Source: Vibrio genomosp. F10 str. ZF-129 (GTDB lineage: Bacteria; Pseudomonadota; Gammaproteobacteria; Enterobacterales; Vibrionaceae). From it: 64,000 bases of DNA. The translations under genes and the position numbers were made by a program. Where the stretch lies: positions 1-64,000 of the forward strand of contig NZ_AJYQ02000016.1 in NCBI RefSeq assembly GCF_000287055.2, given 5' to 3'. Under the pieces are notes generated by a model. The model saw only the letters and a list, made by a program, of their open reading frames with translations, did no database searches and was not told where the DNA came from. Positions 38,512-49,777 of this stretch are shown here, one piece after another; positions within the stretch are counted from its first letter, which is position 1, and every line of letters begins with the position of its first letter.

Positions 38512-39141
38512 ATGATTGGTCTAGTCGGACGTAAAGTGGGTATGACCCGCGTATTTACCGAAGAAGGCGTTTCTATCCCAGTAACTGTTGTTGAGGTTGA
38601 AGCTAACCGTGTTTCTCAAGTACGTACTATTGAGAACGACGGCTACGCAGCAATCCAAGTAACTGCTGGTACTAAGAAAGCTAACCGTGTATCTAAGCCA
38701 GAAGCTGGTCACTTTGCGAAAGCAGGTGTTGAAGCTGGTCGCGGTCTTTGGGAATTCCGTTTAGAAAACGGAGAAGAGTTTGAAGTTGGCGCTGAGCTAA
38801 ACGTAGAACTATTCAATGAAATTAAGAAAGTAGACGTTACTGGTACATCTAAAGGTAAAGGCTTCCAAGGCGCTATCAAGCGTTGGAATTTCTCTACTCA
38901 AGATATGACTCACGGTAACTCTTTGTCTCACCGTGCACCGGGTTCAATTGGCCAATGTCAAACTCCAGGTCGCGTATTCAAAGGCAAAAAAATGGCAGGT
39001 CACATGGGTGCTGAGCGTGTAACGACTCAAAACCTAGAGATCGTACGTGTTGACGCTGAGCGCAATCTTCTCCTTATTAAAGGTGCAGTACCGGGCTCAA
39101 CAGGTGGCAACGTGATCGTAAAACCAGCTATTAAAGCATAA
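38512..39141 (+). CDS. rplC: 50S ribosomal protein L3
   Basis: Early-assembly 23S rRNA-binding protein near the peptidyl-transferase centre. The 209 aa equal the E. coli length. [15 protein letters not shown] at the start and the extended loop [22 protein letters not shown] are diagnostic; the Gln in the latter is the PrmB methylation site in E. coli. Confidence 0.98.
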   Translation: MIGLVGRKVGMTRVFTEEGVSIPVTVVEVEANRVSQVRTIENDGYAAIQVTAGTKKANRVSKPEAGHFAKAGVEAGRGLWEFRLENGEEFEVGAELNVELFNEIKKVDVTGTSKGKGFQGAIKRWNFSTQDMTHGNSLSHRAPGSIGQCQTPGRVFKGKKMAGHMGAERVTTQNLEIVRVDAERNLLLIKGAVPGSTGGNVIVKPAIKA

Positions 39142-39157
39142 CGTCTAGGAGTAAGTA

Positions 39158-39760
39158 ATGGAATTGATGGTTAAAGGTGCTGATGCACTAACTGTTTCCG
39201 AAACTACTTTCGGACGTGAGTTCAACGAAGCCCTTGTTCACCAAGTAGTTGTTGCATTTGCAGCAGGTGCTCGTCAAGGTACTCGTGCTCAAAAGACGCG
39301 TTCAGAAGTTTCTGGCGGTGGCGCTAAGCCATGGCGTCAAAAAGGTACTGGCCGTGCACGTGCTGGTACAATTCGTAGCCCAATCTGGCGTACAGGTGGT
39401 GTTACTTTTGCTGCGAAACCACAAGATCACAGCCAAAAAGTTAACAAGAAAATGTACCGCGGTGCTATGAAAAGCATTCTTTCTGAGCTTGTTCGTCAAG
39501 AGCGTTTAATCGTTGTTGATAACTTCTCAGTAGAAGCACCAAAAACAAAAGAACTTGTAGCTAAACTTAATGAACTTGAGTTAAGTGATGTTCTAATTGT
39601 GACTGCCGAAGTAGATGAGAATCTATTCTTAGCTGCTCGTAACCTGTACAAAGTTGATGCACGTGATGTTGCTGGTATTGATCCTGCAAGTCTAATCGCA
39701 TTCGACAAGGTTCTAATAACTGCTGAAGCAGTTAAGCAAGTTGAGGAGCTTCTAGCATGA
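39158..39760 (+). CDS. rplD: 50S ribosomal protein L4
   Basis: 23S-binding protein whose long loop lines the exit tunnel, and the repressor of its own S10 operon in E. coli. The 200 aa (201 in E. coli) include [20 protein letters not shown], the tunnel loop. It overlaps rplW by 4 nt (ATGA), so the two are coupled. Confidence 0.98.
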   Translation: MELMVKGADALTVSETTFGREFNEALVHQVVVAFAAGARQGTRAQKTRSEVSGGGAKPWRQKGTGRARAGTIRSPIWRTGGVTFAAKPQDHSQKVNKKMYRGAMKSILSELVRQERLIVVDNFSVEAPKTKELVAKLNELELSDVLIVTAEVDENLFLAARNLYKVDARDVAGIDPASLIAFDKVLITAEAVKQVEELLA

Positions 39761-40059
39761 TCACTGAAGAGCGTCTACTAAAAGTTCTACGTGCTCCACA
39801 TATCTCTGAAAAAGCAACTATGGCTGCTGAGAAAGCGAACACTATCGTTTTCAAAGTATCTATCGATGCAACTAAGAAAGAGATCAAAGCAGCTGTAGAG
39901 AAGCTATTTGAAGTTGAAGTTAAGTCTGTAAATACTCTTATTACTAAGGGTAAGACCAAACGTCAAGGTCTACGCCAAGGTCGCCGCAGCGACGTTAAGA
40001 AAGCGTACGTTACCTTGAACGAAGGTCAAGATCTTGACTTCGTTGGCGGTGCTGAGTAA
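39757..40059 (+). CDS. rplW: 50S ribosomal protein L23
   Basis: Exit-site protein that docks trigger factor and SRP. The 100 aa match E. coli; [19 protein letters not shown] and the trigger-factor contact region [11 protein letters not shown] are present. The start overlaps the rplD stop in ATGA. Confidence 0.98.
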   Translation: MITEERLLKVLRAPHISEKATMAAEKANTIVFKVSIDATKKEIKAAVEKLFEVEVKSVNTLITKGKTKRQGLRQGRRSDVKKAYVTLNEGQDLDFVGGAE

Positions 40060-40074
40060 CAGGAGTAGTTAAAA

Positions 40075-40899
40075 ATGGCTATTGTTAAATGTAAGCCGAC
40101 TTCCCCTGGTCGTCGTCACGTTGTTAAAGTTGTTAACGCTGACCTACACAAGGGTAAGCCATACGCACCACTTCTAGAGAAAAACTCTAAGAATGGTGGT
40201 CGTAATAACAACGGTCGTATTACAGTACGTCACATCGGTGGTGGTCATAAGCACCATTACCGTCTAGTTGACTTCAAACGTACTAAAGACGGTATCCCAG
40301 CGAAAGTTGAGCGTCTAGAATACGATCCAAACCGTAGCGCTAACATCGCTCTAGTTCTGTACGCAGACGGTGAGCGTCGTTACATTATCGCACCTAAAGG
40401 TGTTAACGCAGGTGACCAGATCCAATCAGGTCCTGATGCGCCAATTAAAGCAGGTAACACTCTGCCATTGCGCAACATTCCAGTAGGTTCTACTGTACAC
40501 TGTGTTGAACTTAAGCCTGGTAAAGGTGCACAGCTAGCTCGTTCGGCTGGTGCTTATGCTCAAATCGTCGCTCGCGACGGTGCATACGTTACTCTCCGTC
40601 TACGTTCTGGCGAAATGCGCAAAGTACTTTCTGAAGGCCGTGCAACGGTCGGTGAAGTTGGTAACTCTGAGCATATGCTACGTGAATTAGGTAAAGCTGG
40701 TGCTAGTCGCTGGCGTGGTGTTCGTCCAACCGTTCGCGGTGTGGTAATGAACCCGGTTGATCACCCACACGGTGGTGGTGAAGGACGCACATCTGGCGGT
40801 CGTCACCCTGTATCACCATGGGGCCAACCTACCAAAGGCTTCAAGACTCGTAAAAACAAACGCACCGACAAGTACATTGTACGTCGTCGCACTAAATAA
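40075..40899 (+). CDS. rplB: 50S ribosomal protein L2
   Basis: Large, highly conserved protein needed for subunit association and peptidyl transfer. 274 aa (273 in E. coli). [18 protein letters not shown] contains the conserved His of the C-terminal domain. AGGAG ribosome site upstream. Confidence 0.98.
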   Translation: MAIVKCKPTSPGRRHVVKVVNADLHKGKPYAPLLEKNSKNGGRNNNGRITVRHIGGGHKHHYRLVDFKRTKDGIPAKVERLEYDPNRSANIALVLYADGERRYIIAPKGVNAGDQIQSGPDAPIKAGNTLPLRNIPVGSTVHCVELKPGKGAQLARSAGAYAQIVARDGAYVTLRLRSGEMRKVLSEGRATVGEVGNSEHMLRELGKAGASRWRGVRPTVRGVVMNPVDHPHGGGEGRTSGGRHPVSPWGQPTKGFKTRKNKRTDKYIVRRRTK

Positions 40900-40906
40900 T
40901 CTATAA

Positions 40907-41197
<291 letters not shown>

Positions 41198-41206
41198 GAG
41201 TAGATG

Positions 41207-41539
41207 ATGGAAGCACTAGCTAAACATAACTTTGCTCGCATTTCGCCTCAGAAAGCTCGCTTAGTTGCAGACCAAATTCGCGGTAAATCTGTTGATCAGG
41301 CTCTAGAAATTTTGACGTTCAGCAACAAAAAAGCTGCTGTACTGATTAAGAAAGTTCTTGAATCAGCAATCGCTAACGCGGAACACAACGAAGGTGCAGA
41401 TATCGACGATCTAAATGTCGCTAAAATCTTCGTAGACGAAGGCCCTATCATGAAGCGTATTATGCCTCGTGCTAAAGGTCGTGCGGATCGTATCTTGAAG
41501 CGTTCAAGCCACATCAGTATTGTTGTAGCTGATCGCTAG
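41207..41539 (+). CDS. rplV: 50S ribosomal protein L22
   Basis: Exit-tunnel protein and site of macrolide-resistance changes. The tandem ATGATG offers two starts; the second, 41207, is 6 nt after TAGGAG and gives METIA-like MEALAKH and 110 aa, as in E. coli. The tunnel hairpin includes [15 protein letters not shown]. Confidence 0.97.
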   Translation: MEALAKHNFARISPQKARLVADQIRGKSVDQALEILTFSNKKAAVLIKKVLESAIANAEHNEGADIDDLNVAKIFVDEGPIMKRIMPRAKGRADRILKRSSHISIVVADR

Positions 41540-41555
41540 ACTAGGAGAGTAAGCA

Positions 41556-42254
41556 ATGGGTCAGAAAGTACATCCTAATGGCATTCGCCTTGGCATCGTT
41601 AAGCCTTGGAATGCTACATGGTTTGCTAATACCAAAGATTTCGCTGCCAACCTAGACGGCGACTTCAAGGTACGTCAGTTCTTAACTAAAGAGCTGAAAA
41701 AAGCATCTCTATCACGCATCGTTATCGAGCGTCCTGCTAAGAGTATTCGTGTGACTATTCACACTGCTCGCCCAGGTGTTGTTATCGGTAAGAAAGGTGA
41801 AGACGTAGAAAAACTACGCGCAGCTGTAGCAAAAATCGCAGGTGTACCAGCGCAAATTAACATCGCTGAAGTACGTAAGCCTGAGCTTGATGCTCAACTT
41901 GTGGGTGATAGCATCGCGTCTCAACTAGAGCGTCGTGTTATGTTCCGTCGTGCTATGAAGCGCGCGGTACAAAATGCTATGCGTCTAGGCGCTAAAGGCA
42001 TCAAAGTGGAAGTAAGCGGTCGTCTTGGCGGCGCTGAAATCGCACGTTCTGAGTGGTACCGTGAAGGCCGCGTGCCTCTACACACTCTACGTGCAGACAT
42101 TGATTATGCAACTTCTTCGGCTCACACCCAATACGGTGTGATCGGCATTAAAACTTGGATCTTCAAAGGTGAGATTCTAGGTGGTATGCCAGCAGCTAAC
42201 GCTGTTGAGCCAAAAGGCGACAAGCCTAAGAAGCAGCGTAAAGGCCGTAAGTAA
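41556..42254 (+). CDS. rpsC: 30S ribosomal protein S3
   Basis: mRNA-entry protein with helicase activity together with S4 and S5. 232 aa (233 in E. coli). The KH domain motif [14 protein letters not shown] is visible, and the tail is basic. Confidence 0.98.
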   Translation: MGQKVHPNGIRLGIVKPWNATWFANTKDFAANLDGDFKVRQFLTKELKKASLSRIVIERPAKSIRVTIHTARPGVVIGKKGEDVEKLRAAVAKIAGVPAQINIAEVRKPELDAQLVGDSIASQLERRVMFRRAMKRAVQNAMRLGAKGIKVEVSGRLGGAEIARSEWYREGRVPLHTLRADIDYATSSAHTQYGVIGIKTWIFKGEILGGMPAANAVEPKGDKPKKQRKGRK

Positions 42255-42265
42255 GGAGTCGACAG

Positions 42266-42676
42266 ATGCTACAACCTAAACGTACTAAGTTCCGCAAGGT
42301 TATGACTGGTCGCAACCGTGGTCTAGCTAAAGGTACAGATGTAAGCTTCGGCACATTTGGTCTTAAAGCTGTTGGCCGTGGTCGTCTGACTGCTCGTCAA
42401 ATTGAAGCGGCACGTCGTGCAATGACGCGTCACGTTAAGCGTCAAGGTAAAATCTGGATCCGTGTGTTCCCAGATAAGCCGATCACTGAAAAACCACTTG
42501 AAGTTCGTCAAGGTAAGGGTAAGGGTTCAGTTGCATACTGGGTTGCCCAAGTCCAACCTGGAAAGGTTATGTACGAAATGGACGGTGTACCTGAAGAATT
42601 GGCTCGTGAAGCGTTCCGTCTTGCGGCTCGCAAACTGCCGTTCAAAACTACATTTGTAACTAAGCAGGTGATGTGA
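42266..42676 (+). CDS. rplP: 50S ribosomal protein L16
   Basis: Protein contacting the A-site tRNA elbow. 136 aa as in E. coli. [19 protein letters not shown] at the N-terminus and the region around [17 protein letters not shown], which contains the Arg hydroxylated in E. coli, are conserved. Its stop codon TGA shares a base with the rpmC ATG. Confidence 0.98.
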   Translation: MLQPKRTKFRKVMTGRNRGLAKGTDVSFGTFGLKAVGRGRLTARQIEAARRAMTRHVKRQGKIWIRVFPDKPITEKPLEVRQGKGKGSVAYWVAQVQPGKVMYEMDGVPEELAREAFRLAARKLPFKTTFVTKQVM

Positions 42677-42867
42677 TGAAAGCACAAGATCTACGCGAGA
42701 AAAACGTTGAAGAGCTTAATGCTGAGCTATTAGAATTGCTACGTGAACAGTTTAACTTGCGCATGCAAGCTGCGACTGGTCAACTTCAGCAAACTCATAC
42801 TCTAAAAGCTGTACGCCGTGACATCGCACGTGTGAAAACTGTTTTGACTGAAAAGGCAGGCGCATAA
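42676..42867 (+). CDS. rpmC: 50S ribosomal protein L29
   Basis: Small helical exit-site protein. The chosen ATG 42676 ([20 protein letters not shown]) gives 63 aa, the E. coli length; a GTG three bases upstream is less likely. It overlaps the rplP stop and shares the A of TAATG with rpsQ, so all three are coupled. Confidence 0.96.
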   Translation: MKAQDLREKNVEELNAELLELLREQFNLRMQAATGQLQQTHTLKAVRRDIARVKTVLTEKAGA

Positions 42868-43121
42868 TGAGCGAACAGAAACGTACCCAGCAAGGTCGTG
42901 TTGTTAGCGATAAGATGGACAAGTCTATCGTTGTTGCTATCGAACGCACAGTGAAACACCCTATCTACGGTAAGTACACTAAGCGTACGACTAAAGTACA
43001 CGCACACGATGAAAACAACGAATGTGGCCTAGGCGACAAAGTTGAAATTTCTGAGTGTCGTCCTCTGTCTAAGACTAAGTCTTGGACATTGGTATCAGTC
43101 TTAGAAAAAGCGAAAGGTTAA
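42867..43121 (+). CDS. rpsQ: 30S ribosomal protein S17
   Basis: Primary 16S-binding OB-fold protein. 84 aa as in E. coli; [20 protein letters not shown] is the family block. Last gene of the S10 operon, followed by a strong terminator. Confidence 0.98.
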   Translation: MSEQKRTQQGRVVSDKMDKSIVVAIERTVKHPIYGKYTKRTTKVHAHDENNECGLGDKVEISECRPLSKTKSWTLVSVLEKAKG

Positions 43122-43142
43122 TTTCGATTTTTCTTTGATGAT

Positions 43143-43181
43143 CAAGCGGCTCCAGATTATTTTTGGAGCCGCTTGTTTTTT
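43143..43181 (+). terminator. Strong terminator between the S10 and spc operons
   Basis: CAAGCGGCTCCA (43143-43154) pairs perfectly with TGGAGCCGCTTG (43164-43175): a 12-bp GC-rich stem, 9-nt loop and six T residues. This should end most S10 transcripts, so the spc genes need the downstream promoter. Confidence 0.95.
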
Positions 43182-43282
43182 GTCTACCCAATCGAAAGAA
43201 AGGGTGGTACAATTCGCGTCCCTTATATATAGGGCAGCCCGACCCGAGAGGGTCTAGTATTAATATTTAGCGGAGCACTAAC
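43182..43282 (+). promoter_or_regulatory. spc operon promoter and leader with a GNRA-type hairpin
   Basis: TACAAT (43208-43213) is a plausible -10; no clear -35 hexamer sits at the ideal distance. Downstream, GACCC-GAGA-GGGTC (43241-43254) is a perfect 5-bp stem with a GNRA loop, 28 nt before the rplN ATG. The known S8 control of spc in E. coli acts at rplE, not here, so this leader element is unexplained. Confidence 0.55.
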
Positions 43283-43654
43283 ATGATCCAAATGCAAAGT
43301 ACACTCGACGCTGCGGATAATTCCGGCGCTCGTAGAGTAATGTGTATTAAGGTCCTGGGTGGTTCACATCGCCGTTATGCACATATCGGAGACGTCATTA
43401 AAGTTACTGTTAAGGAAGCAATTCCTCGCGGTAAAGTTAAGAAAGGTGACGTTCTGAAAGCGGTGGTCGTGCGCACTCGTAAAGGCGTTCGTCGTCCAGA
43501 CGGTTCTGTCATTCGCTTCGACCGAAATGCTTGCGTATTGTTGAATGACACTACTGAGCAACCAGTCGGCACACGTATCTTTGGTCCTGTGACTCGTGAA
43601 CTTCGTAATGCGAAATTCATGAAAATTGTGTCACTTGCACCAGAAGTTCTGTAA
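43283..43654 (+). CDS. rplN: 50S ribosomal protein L14
   Basis: Intersubunit-bridge protein and target of RsfS. 123 aa as in E. coli; [20 protein letters not shown] is diagnostic. First gene of the spc operon; ribosome site GGAG lies upstream. Confidence 0.98.
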   Translation: MIQMQSTLDAADNSGARRVMCIKVLGGSHRRYAHIGDVIKVTVKEAIPRGKVKKGDVLKAVVVRTRKGVRRPDGSVIRFDRNACVLLNDTTEQPVGTRIFGPVTRELRNAKFMKIVSLAPEVL

Positions 43655-43665
43655 GGAGCGGCAAC

Positions 43666-43983
43666 ATGGCAGCTAAAATCCGTCAAAATGACGAAGTAAT
43701 CGTTCTTGCTGGGAAAGACAAAGGCAAGAAAGGTAAAGTAACTAAGGTATTGGTTACTGGTAAGTTAATCGTTGAAGGTATCAACCTTGTTAAAAAACAC
43801 CAAAAGCCTGTACCGGCTCTAGGTCAACAAGGTGGCATCGTTGAACAAGAAGCAGCTATTGATGCTTCTAACGTTGCAGTCTTTAACGCGGCTACTGGTA
43901 AAGCAGACCGTATCGGTTTCCGTATCGAAGATGGAAAGAAAGTTCGTTTCTTTAAATCTAACGGCGAAATCGTTTCTAACTAA
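43666..43983 (+). CDS. rplX: 50S ribosomal protein L24
   Basis: Assembly-initiator protein of the large subunit. 105 aa (104 in E. coli). The KOW motif [19 protein letters not shown] is visible at residues 11-29. Confidence 0.98.
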   Translation: MAAKIRQNDEVIVLAGKDKGKKGKVTKVLVTGKLIVEGINLVKKHQKPVPALGQQGGIVEQEAAIDASNVAVFNAATGKADRIGFRIEDGKKVRFFKSNGEIVSN

Positions 43984-44008
43984 TTAGAATGTAATTTGGA
44001 GTTCTACT

Positions 44009-44548
44009 ATGGCGAAACTGCATGATTACTACAAGTCGTCTGTAGTCGCTGAACTGACCAAAGAGTTCAGCTACTCAAGCGTCATGCAAGTCCCTAGGAT
44101 TGATAAAATCACCCTAAACATGGGCGTTGGTGAAGCAATCAACGATAAGAAACTGCTTGAAAACGCAGCTGCTGATATGGCAATGATCTCAGGTCAAAAG
44201 CCACTTATCACTAAAGCGCGTAAATCTGTTGCAGGTTTCAAAATTCGTGAAGGCTACCCAATTGGTTGTAAAGTAACCTTACGTGGCGAACGTATGTGGG
44301 AGTTTCTGGAGCGTCTAGTTTCAATTGCTCTTCCACGTGTACGTGACTTCCGTGGTGTTAGCGCTAAGTCTTTTGACGGACGCGGTAACTACAGCATGGG
44401 CGTTCGCGAGCAAATCATCTTCCCGGAAATCGACTACGATAAAGTAGATCGTATTCGCGGTCTTGATATTACTATCACGACGACTGCTAAATCCGATGAG
44501 GAAGGGCGCGCTCTGCTGACTGCATTTAACTTCCCATTCCGTAAGTAA
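44009..44548 (+). CDS. rplE: 50S ribosomal protein L5
   Basis: 5S rRNA-binding protein of the central protuberance. 179 aa as in E. coli; [15 protein letters not shown] and the P-site loop region are conserved. In E. coli S8 represses translation from the rplX-rplE junction; the 25-nt gap here could hold such a site but I did not verify it. Confidence 0.98.
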   Translation: MAKLHDYYKSSVVAELTKEFSYSSVMQVPRIDKITLNMGVGEAINDKKLLENAAADMAMISGQKPLITKARKSVAGFKIREGYPIGCKVTLRGERMWEFLERLVSIALPRVRDFRGVSAKSFDGRGNYSMGVREQIIFPEIDYDKVDRIRGLDITITTTAKSDEEGRALLTAFNFPFRK

Positions 44549-44565
44549 GGTGAAGGGTTACTGTT

Positions 44566-44871
44566 ATGGCTAAACAATCAATGAAAGCACGTGAAGCTAA
44601 ACGTGCCAAACTAGTAGCAAAGTTCGCTGTAAAGCGTTCTGCGTTAAAAGTTATCATTAGCGATGTAAACGCATCAGAAGAAGATCGTTGGAATGCAGTT
44701 CTTAAATTGCAGTCTCTTCCACGTGATTCAAGTGCATCTCGTCAGAGAAACCGTTGCGCCCAAACTGGTCGTCCACACGGTTTCCTGCGTAAGTTCGGTC
44801 TAAGCCGTATTAAGGTTCGTGAAGCTTGCATGAAAGGCGAGATTCCGGGACTTCGTAAGGCTAGCTGGTAA
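44566..44871 (+). CDS. rpsN: 30S ribosomal protein S14 (zinc-free long form)
   Basis: 101 aa as in E. coli. The C-terminal region [20 protein letters not shown] keeps one Cys and lacks the CxxC pairs of the short zinc form, so this is the C-minus paralogue type. It lies between rplE and rpsH as expected. Confidence 0.98.
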   Translation: MAKQSMKAREAKRAKLVAKFAVKRSALKVIISDVNASEEDRWNAVLKLQSLPRDSSASRQRNRCAQTGRPHGFLRKFGLSRIKVREACMKGEIPGLRKASW

Positions 44872-44900
44872 TTGCCACTTAATCATTTGGAGTAAATCTT

Positions 44901-45293
44901 ATGAGCATGCAAGATCCGATTTCGGATATGCTGACCCGAGTACGTAACGGTCAGGCAGCAAATAAAGTTGCTGTTACAATGCCTTCTTCAAAGCTTAAAG
45001 TTGCAATTGCTGCACTACTTAAAGCTGAAGGTTACGTTGCTGATTTCGCTGTAAACAGCGAAGTAAAACCAGAGCTAGAAGTTACTCTTAAGTACTTCCA
45101 AGCTAAACCAGTAATTGAGCAAATCCAACGTGTTTCACGTCCTGGCCTGCGCGTCTACAAGAATAAAGACTCGCTTCCGTCAGTGATGGGTGGACTTGGT
45201 ATTGCTGTCGTTTCCACTTCCAAAGGTCTTATGACTGATCGCGCTGCACGTAAAGCCGGTCTTGGTGGTGAAATCATCTGTTACGTCGCTTAA
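44901..45293 (+). CDS. rpsH: 30S ribosomal protein S8
   Basis: Central-domain 16S-binding protein and translational repressor of the spc operon. 130 aa as in E. coli. [18 protein letters not shown] begins the protein; [20 protein letters not shown] is the C-terminal RNA-binding block. Confidence 0.98.
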   Translation: MSMQDPISDMLTRVRNGQAANKVAVTMPSSKLKVAIAALLKAEGYVADFAVNSEVKPELEVTLKYFQAKPVIEQIQRVSRPGLRVYKNKDSLPSVMGGLGIAVVSTSKGLMTDRAARKAGLGGEIICYVA

Positions 45294-45303
45294 GGAGTAG
45301 ACT

Positions 45304-45837
45304 ATGTCTCGTGTTGCTAAAGCACCTGTCGCTATTCCAACCGGCGTAGAGGTGAAATTGAATGGCCAAGAAATCACTGTAAAAGGTGGTAAGGGTGAAT
45401 TAACTCGCGTTCTAAACAACGCTGTAGTTATTGCGCAGGAAGAAAACAACCTAACTTTCGGTCCACGCGAAGGTGTTTCTAACGCTTGGGCACAAGCAGG
45501 TACTGCTCGTGCACTAGTGAACAACATGGTTGTTGGTGTTACTGTAGGCTTCACTAAGAAGCTGACTCTTAAAGGTGTAGGTTACCGTGCTGCTATGAAA
45601 GGCAACGCTGTAGGTCTAACCCTTGGCTTCTCCCATCCGGTAGAGCATGCTCTTCCAGAAGGTATTAAGGCTGAATGCCCTAGCCAAACTGAGATCGTTA
45701 TTACTGGTTGCGACAAGCAATTAGTAGGTCAAGTTGCGGCGGACATTCGTTCTTATCGTGAGCCTGAGCCTTATAAAGGCAAAGGTGTTCGTTACGCCGA
45801 TGAAATCGTGCGTACTAAAGAAGCTAAGAAGAAGTAA
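45304..45837 (+). CDS. rplF: 50S ribosomal protein L6
   Basis: Protein near the factor-binding site of the large subunit. 177 aa as in E. coli; two similar domains, with the C-terminal signature [14 protein letters not shown]. Confidence 0.98.
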   Translation: MSRVAKAPVAIPTGVEVKLNGQEITVKGGKGELTRVLNNAVVIAQEENNLTFGPREGVSNAWAQAGTARALVNNMVVGVTVGFTKKLTLKGVGYRAAMKGNAVGLTLGFSHPVEHALPEGIKAECPSQTEIVITGCDKQLVGQVAADIRSYREPEPYKGKGVRYADEIVRTKEAKKK

Positions 45838-45846
45838 GGTAACACT

Positions 45847-46200
45847 ATGGATAAGAAAGCATCTCGCATCCGTCGTGCTACACGCGCACGTCGTAAGATT
45901 GCAGAACTGGGTGCAACTCGCCTAGTAGTACACCGTACTCCTCGTCACGTGTACGCTCAGGTTATCGCATCTAATGGCTCTGAAGTTATCGCTGCAGCGT
46001 CTACAGTAGAAAAAGCGATCCGTGAGCAAATTAAGAACACTGGTAACATCGATGCAGCACAAGCAGTAGGTAAAGCTATTGCAGAGCGCGCTCTTGAGAA
46101 AGGCGTAGCTTCAGTTGCATTTGATCGTTCTGGTTTCCAATACCACGGTCGAGTAGCGGCGCTAGCAGAATCTGCTCGCGAAGCTGGTCTGAAATTCTAA
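45847..46200 (+). CDS. rplR: 50S ribosomal protein L18
   Basis: 5S rRNA-binding protein. 117 aa as in E. coli; basic N-terminus ([20 protein letters not shown]) and the [20 protein letters not shown]-terminal block. Confidence 0.98.
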   Translation: MDKKASRIRRATRARRKIAELGATRLVVHRTPRHVYAQVIASNGSEVIAAASTVEKAIREQIKNTGNIDAAQAVGKAIAERALEKGVASVAFDRSGFQYHGRVAALAESAREAGLKF

Positions 46201-46214
46201 GGTAGGGTTGGAAG

Positions 46215-46715
46215 ATGGCTAAAGAACAACAACAAGCAAGTGATTTGCAAGAAAAACTGATCGCAGTTAACCGTGTTTCTAAAACGGTTAAAGGTGGTCG
46301 AATCATGAGCTTCACAGCACTAACAGTAGTTGGTGATGGTAATGGTCGCATTGGTTTCGGTTACGGCAAAGCACGTGAAGTACCAGCTGCGATTCAAAAA
46401 GCAATGGAAAAAGCGCGTCGTAACATGGTTACTATCGCACTTAACGAAGGCACTCTTCACCACGCGGTGAAAGGTCGTCACTCGGGCTCTAAAGTTTACA
46501 TGCAACCTGCAGCAGAAGGTACTGGTGTTATCGCCGGTGGTGCTATGCGTGCAGTACTTGAAGTTGCTGGCGTACACAACGTACTTGCGAAAGCGTACGG
46601 TTCTACAAACCCAATCAACGTTGTTCGCGCAACAGTTGCTGGTCTAGTAGATGTTAAGTCGCCAGAAATGGTTGCTGCTAAGCGTGGTCTAACTGTTGAA
46701 AGTATTTCGGAGTAG
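46215..46715 (+). CDS. rpsE: 30S ribosomal protein S5
   Basis: mRNA-entry and fidelity protein; site of spectinomycin-resistance changes in the N-terminal loop ([19 protein letters not shown]). 166 aa (167 in E. coli). Confidence 0.98.
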   Translation: MAKEQQQASDLQEKLIAVNRVSKTVKGGRIMSFTALTVVGDGNGRIGFGYGKAREVPAAIQKAMEKARRNMVTIALNEGTLHHAVKGRHSGSKVYMQPAAEGTGVIAGGAMRAVLEVAGVHNVLAKAYGSTNPINVVRATVAGLVDVKSPEMVAAKRGLTVESISE

Positions 46716-46721
46716 AACACG

Positions 46722-46898
46722 ATGGCAACTATTAAAGTAACTCAAACTAAAAGCTCAATTGGTCGCCTACCTAAGCATAAAGCATGCTTAAAGGGTTTAG
46801 GCCTTCGTCGCATCAACCATACAGTAGAACTTGAAGATACTCCGTGTACACGCGGTATGATCAACAAGGTTTACTACATGGTTAAGATTGAGGAGTAA
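46722..46898 (+). CDS. rpmD: 50S ribosomal protein L30
   Basis: Short gene read directly: [20 protein letters not shown] at the start and a C-terminus ending [10 protein letters not shown], 58 aa. E. coli L30 is 59 aa. It fills the rpsE-rplO gap in the conserved spc order. It starts 6 nt after the rpsE stop. Confidence 0.97.
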   Translation: MATIKVTQTKSSIGRLPKHKACLKGLGLRRINHTVELEDTPCTRGMINKVYYMVKIEE

Positions 46899-46903
46899 TC
46901 AGA

Positions 46904-47338
46904 ATGCGTTTGAATACTCTATCACCGGCTGCTGGCTCTAAACCTTCTAAGAAGCGTGTAGGTCGTGGTATCGGTTCTGGCCTTGGTAAAACAGGTGGCC
47001 GCGGTCACAAAGGTCAAAAGTCACGTTCTGGCGGCTCTGTTCGTCCAGGCTTTGAAGGCGGTCAAATGCCTTTGAAACAGCGTTTACCTAAATTCGGTTT
47101 CACTTCTCGTAAGAGCCTAGTGTCTGCTGAAGTTCGTCTAGCTGAGCTAGCGAAAGTAACGGGTGACGTTGTTGATCTTAACAGCCTTAAAGCTGCTAAC
47201 ATCATCACTAAGAACATCGAATTTGCAAAAATCGTTCTTTCTGGTGAAATTGGTAAAGCGGTAACTGTTAAAGGTCTACGCGTGACTAAAGGCGCTAAAG
47301 CTGCAATCGAAGCTGCAGGCGGTAAAATCGAGGAATAA
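46904..47338 (+). CDS. rplO: 50S ribosomal protein L15
   Basis: Late-assembly 23S-binding protein. 144 aa as in E. coli. The extended Gly/Arg-rich N-terminus ([20 protein letters not shown]) threads into rRNA. Starts 5 nt after rpmD, 20 nt before secY. Confidence 0.98.
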   Translation: MRLNTLSPAAGSKPSKKRVGRGIGSGLGKTGGRGHKGQKSRSGGSVRPGFEGGQMPLKQRLPKFGFTSRKSLVSAEVRLAELAKVTGDVVDLNSLKAANIITKNIEFAKIVLSGEIGKAVTVKGLRVTKGAKAAIEAAGGKIEE

Positions 47339-47358
47339 TCTCGAGGAACGAGGTACAG

Positions 47359-48693
47359 ATGGCTAAGAAACCAGGACAAGATTTTCGTAGTGCTCAGAGC
47401 GGCTTAAGTGAACTGAAGTCGCGCTTATTATTCGTAATTGGTGCACTTTTAGTATTCCGAGCCGGCTCTTTTGTGCCGATTCCTGGTATTGACGCAGCTG
47501 TACTTGCCGATTTGTTCGATCAGCAAAAAGGTACCATCGTTGAAATGTTTAACATGTTCTCCGGTGGTGCTCTTGAGCGTGCATCTATATTAGCATTGGG
47601 CATTATGCCGTATATTTCAGCATCTATTGTTGTCCAATTGCTAACTGTAGTTCATCCAGCGTTAGCCGAACTCAAGAAAGAGGGTGAAGCAGGCCGTCGT
47701 AAGATAAGCCAATATACGCGTTATGGCACGCTTGTACTTGCAACATTCCAAGGCATAGGTATTGCAACTGGCCTACCAAACATGGTCGATAATCTGGTTG
47801 TTATCAACCAAACCATGTTTACGCTAATTGCTACCGTAAGTTTAGTAACCGGCACCATGTTTTTAATGTGGTTAGGTGAACAGATTACAGAGCGTGGAAT
47901 TGGTAATGGTATTTCGATACTCATTTTTGCAGGTATTGTTGCTGGGTTGCCTTCGGCAATCGGACAAACAATTGAGCAAGCGCGTCAAGGTGAATTGCAC
48001 GTACTTCTTCTATTGTTAATTGCAGTATTATCTTTTGCTGTTATTTACTTCGTCGTTTTCATGGAGCGTGGTCAACGTCGTATCGTCGTTAACTATGCGA
48101 AGCGTCAACAAGGTCGTAAAGTTTTTGCAGCGCAAAGTTCTCATTTGCCACTTAAAATTAATATGGCAGGTGTAATACCAGCGATTTTTGCATCAAGCAT
48201 CATTTTGTTCCCAGGAACATTAGCACAGTGGTTTGGTCAAAATGGCGAGAGCAGCGCATTCGGTTGGTTAACTGATGTGTCTTTGGCTCTTAGCCCAGGT
48301 CAACCCTTGTATGTAATGCTTTATGCAGCAGCAATCATTTTCTTCTGCTTCTTTTACACGGCATTGGTTTTCAATCCGCGTGAAACAGCAGATAATTTGA
48401 AGAAGTCTGGTGCATTCGTACCCGGTATCCGCCCAGGTGAGCAGACAGCGAAATACATCGATAAAGTGATGACTAGACTTACCCTTGCGGGTGCTCTATA
48501 TATTACCTTTATTTGTCTGATTCCTGAGTTTATGATGGTCGCATGGAACGTACGTTTCTATTTTGGCGGCACATCACTACTTATCGTAGTGGTAGTAATC
48601 ATGGACTTTATGGCACAGGTACAGACTCATCTGATGTCACAACAGTATGATTCTGTGTTGAAAAAAGCAAATCTGAAAGGCTACGGCCGTTAA
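47359..48693 (+). CDS. secY: Protein translocase subunit SecY
   Basis: Channel subunit of the SecYEG inner-membrane translocon. 444 aa (443 in E. coli) with ten predicted membrane helices; the cytoplasmic loop block [20 protein letters not shown], the plug/gate region near [14 protein letters not shown], and the conserved cytoplasmic loop [20 protein letters not shown] are visible. It is in the spc operon between rplO and rpmJ. Confidence 0.98.
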   Translation: MAKKPGQDFRSAQSGLSELKSRLLFVIGALLVFRAGSFVPIPGIDAAVLADLFDQQKGTIVEMFNMFSGGALERASILALGIMPYISASIVVQLLTVVHPALAELKKEGEAGRRKISQYTRYGTLVLATFQGIGIATGLPNMVDNLVVINQTMFTLIATVSLVTGTMFLMWLGEQITERGIGNGISILIFAGIVAGLPSAIGQTIEQARQGELHVLLLLLIAVLSFAVIYFVVFMERGQRRIVVNYAKRQQGRKVFAAQSSHLPLKINMAGVIPAIFASSIILFPGTLAQWFGQNGESSAFGWLTDVSLALSPGQPLYVMLYAAAIIFFCFFYTALVFNPRETADNLKKSGAFVPGIRPGEQTAKYIDKVMTRLTLAGALYITFICLIPEFMMVAWNVRFYFGGTSLLIVVVVIMDFMAQVQTHLMSQQYDSVLKKANLKGYGR

Positions 48694-48720
48694 TTCAGAT
48701 TTCATTTACGGAGTTTAGCA

Positions 48721-48834
48721 ATGAAAGTTCGTGCTTCCGTTAAAAAAATCTGCCGTAACTGTAAAGTTATCAAGCGTAACGGTGTCGTTCGCGTGATTTG
48801 CAGTGAGCCAAAGCATAAACAACGCCAAGGCTAA
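48721..48834 (+). CDS. rpmJ: 50S ribosomal protein L36 (zinc form)
   Basis: Short gene read directly: [20 protein letters not shown] at the start, ending PKHKQRQG, 37 aa. The CRNC pair plus later Cys and His (VICSEPKH) form the zinc site of the C-plus form. Last gene of the spc operon. Confidence 0.97.
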
Positions 48835-48861
48835 TTAGCAGAATTTTTTACTTGTAAAACT

Positions 48862-48896
48862 AGGTAGTGTCGAGTATATTCCTCGGCCTACCTTTT
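48862..48896 (+). terminator. Terminator-like hairpin between rpmJ and rpsM
   Basis: GGTAG (48863-48867) with CGAG pairs with CTCG and CTACC (48888-48892), with a small internal loop, followed by TTTT. The short T-run suggests partial termination, allowing some spc readthrough into alpha. Confidence 0.5.
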
Positions 48897-48917
48897 GCGT
48901 GCAAAAGAAGTAGTATG

Positions 48918-49000
48918 CCGCAGCGTATCCTCACGGGCTCTGCTGCGGATAATTCTTTATCAAAGTACTAGGAGTGAATAGTGGCCCGTATAGCTGGCAT
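48918..49000 (+). promoter_or_regulatory. Alpha operon leader (S4-binding pseudoknot)
   Basis: CCGCAGC and GCTGCGG form a stem enclosing GTATCCT and ACGGGCT, the same elements seen in the E. coli alpha-RBS pseudoknot, followed by AGGAGTGNATAGTGGCCCGT with the conserved GTG start of rpsM. S4 (rpsD, third gene) binds this structure in E. coli and traps the ribosome. Confidence 0.82.
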
Positions 49001-49337
49001 TAACATTCCTGATCAGAAACACGCTGTAATTGCTTTAACAGCAATTTACGGCATTGGCAAAACTCGCTCTCAAGCTATTCTAGCTGAAGTAGGTATTGCT
49101 GAAGATGTTAAGATCAGTGAACTAACTGAAGAACAGATCGATCAACTGCGTGATGGTGTGGCTAAATACACTGTAGAAGGTGATCTACGTCGTGAAGTAT
49201 CGATGAACATCAAGCGTCTTATGGACCTTGGCTGTTACCGCGGTCTTCGTCATCGTCGCAGTCTACCACTACGTGGACAGCGTACTAAAACCAACGCTCG
49301 CACCCGTAAGGGTCCGCGCAAGCCGATCAAGAAATAG
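48981..49337 (+). CDS. rpsM: 30S ribosomal protein S13
   Basis: 30S head protein contacting P-site tRNA and the B1 bridges. 118 aa as in E. coli. GTG start, conserved with the E. coli alpha operon and part of the regulatory structure. [20 protein letters not shown] is diagnostic. Confidence 0.98.
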   Translation: MARIAGINIPDQKHAVIALTAIYGIGKTRSQAILAEVGIAEDVKISELTEEQIDQLRDGVAKYTVEGDLRREVSMNIKRLMDLGCYRGLRHRRSLPLRGQRTKTNARTRKGPRKPIKK

Positions 49338-49350
49338 TCGGATAAGGTAG

Positions 49351-49746
<396 letters not shown>

Positions 49747-49777
49747 GTTTCGTTTTTAGGAATATTGGAGAAGAATC

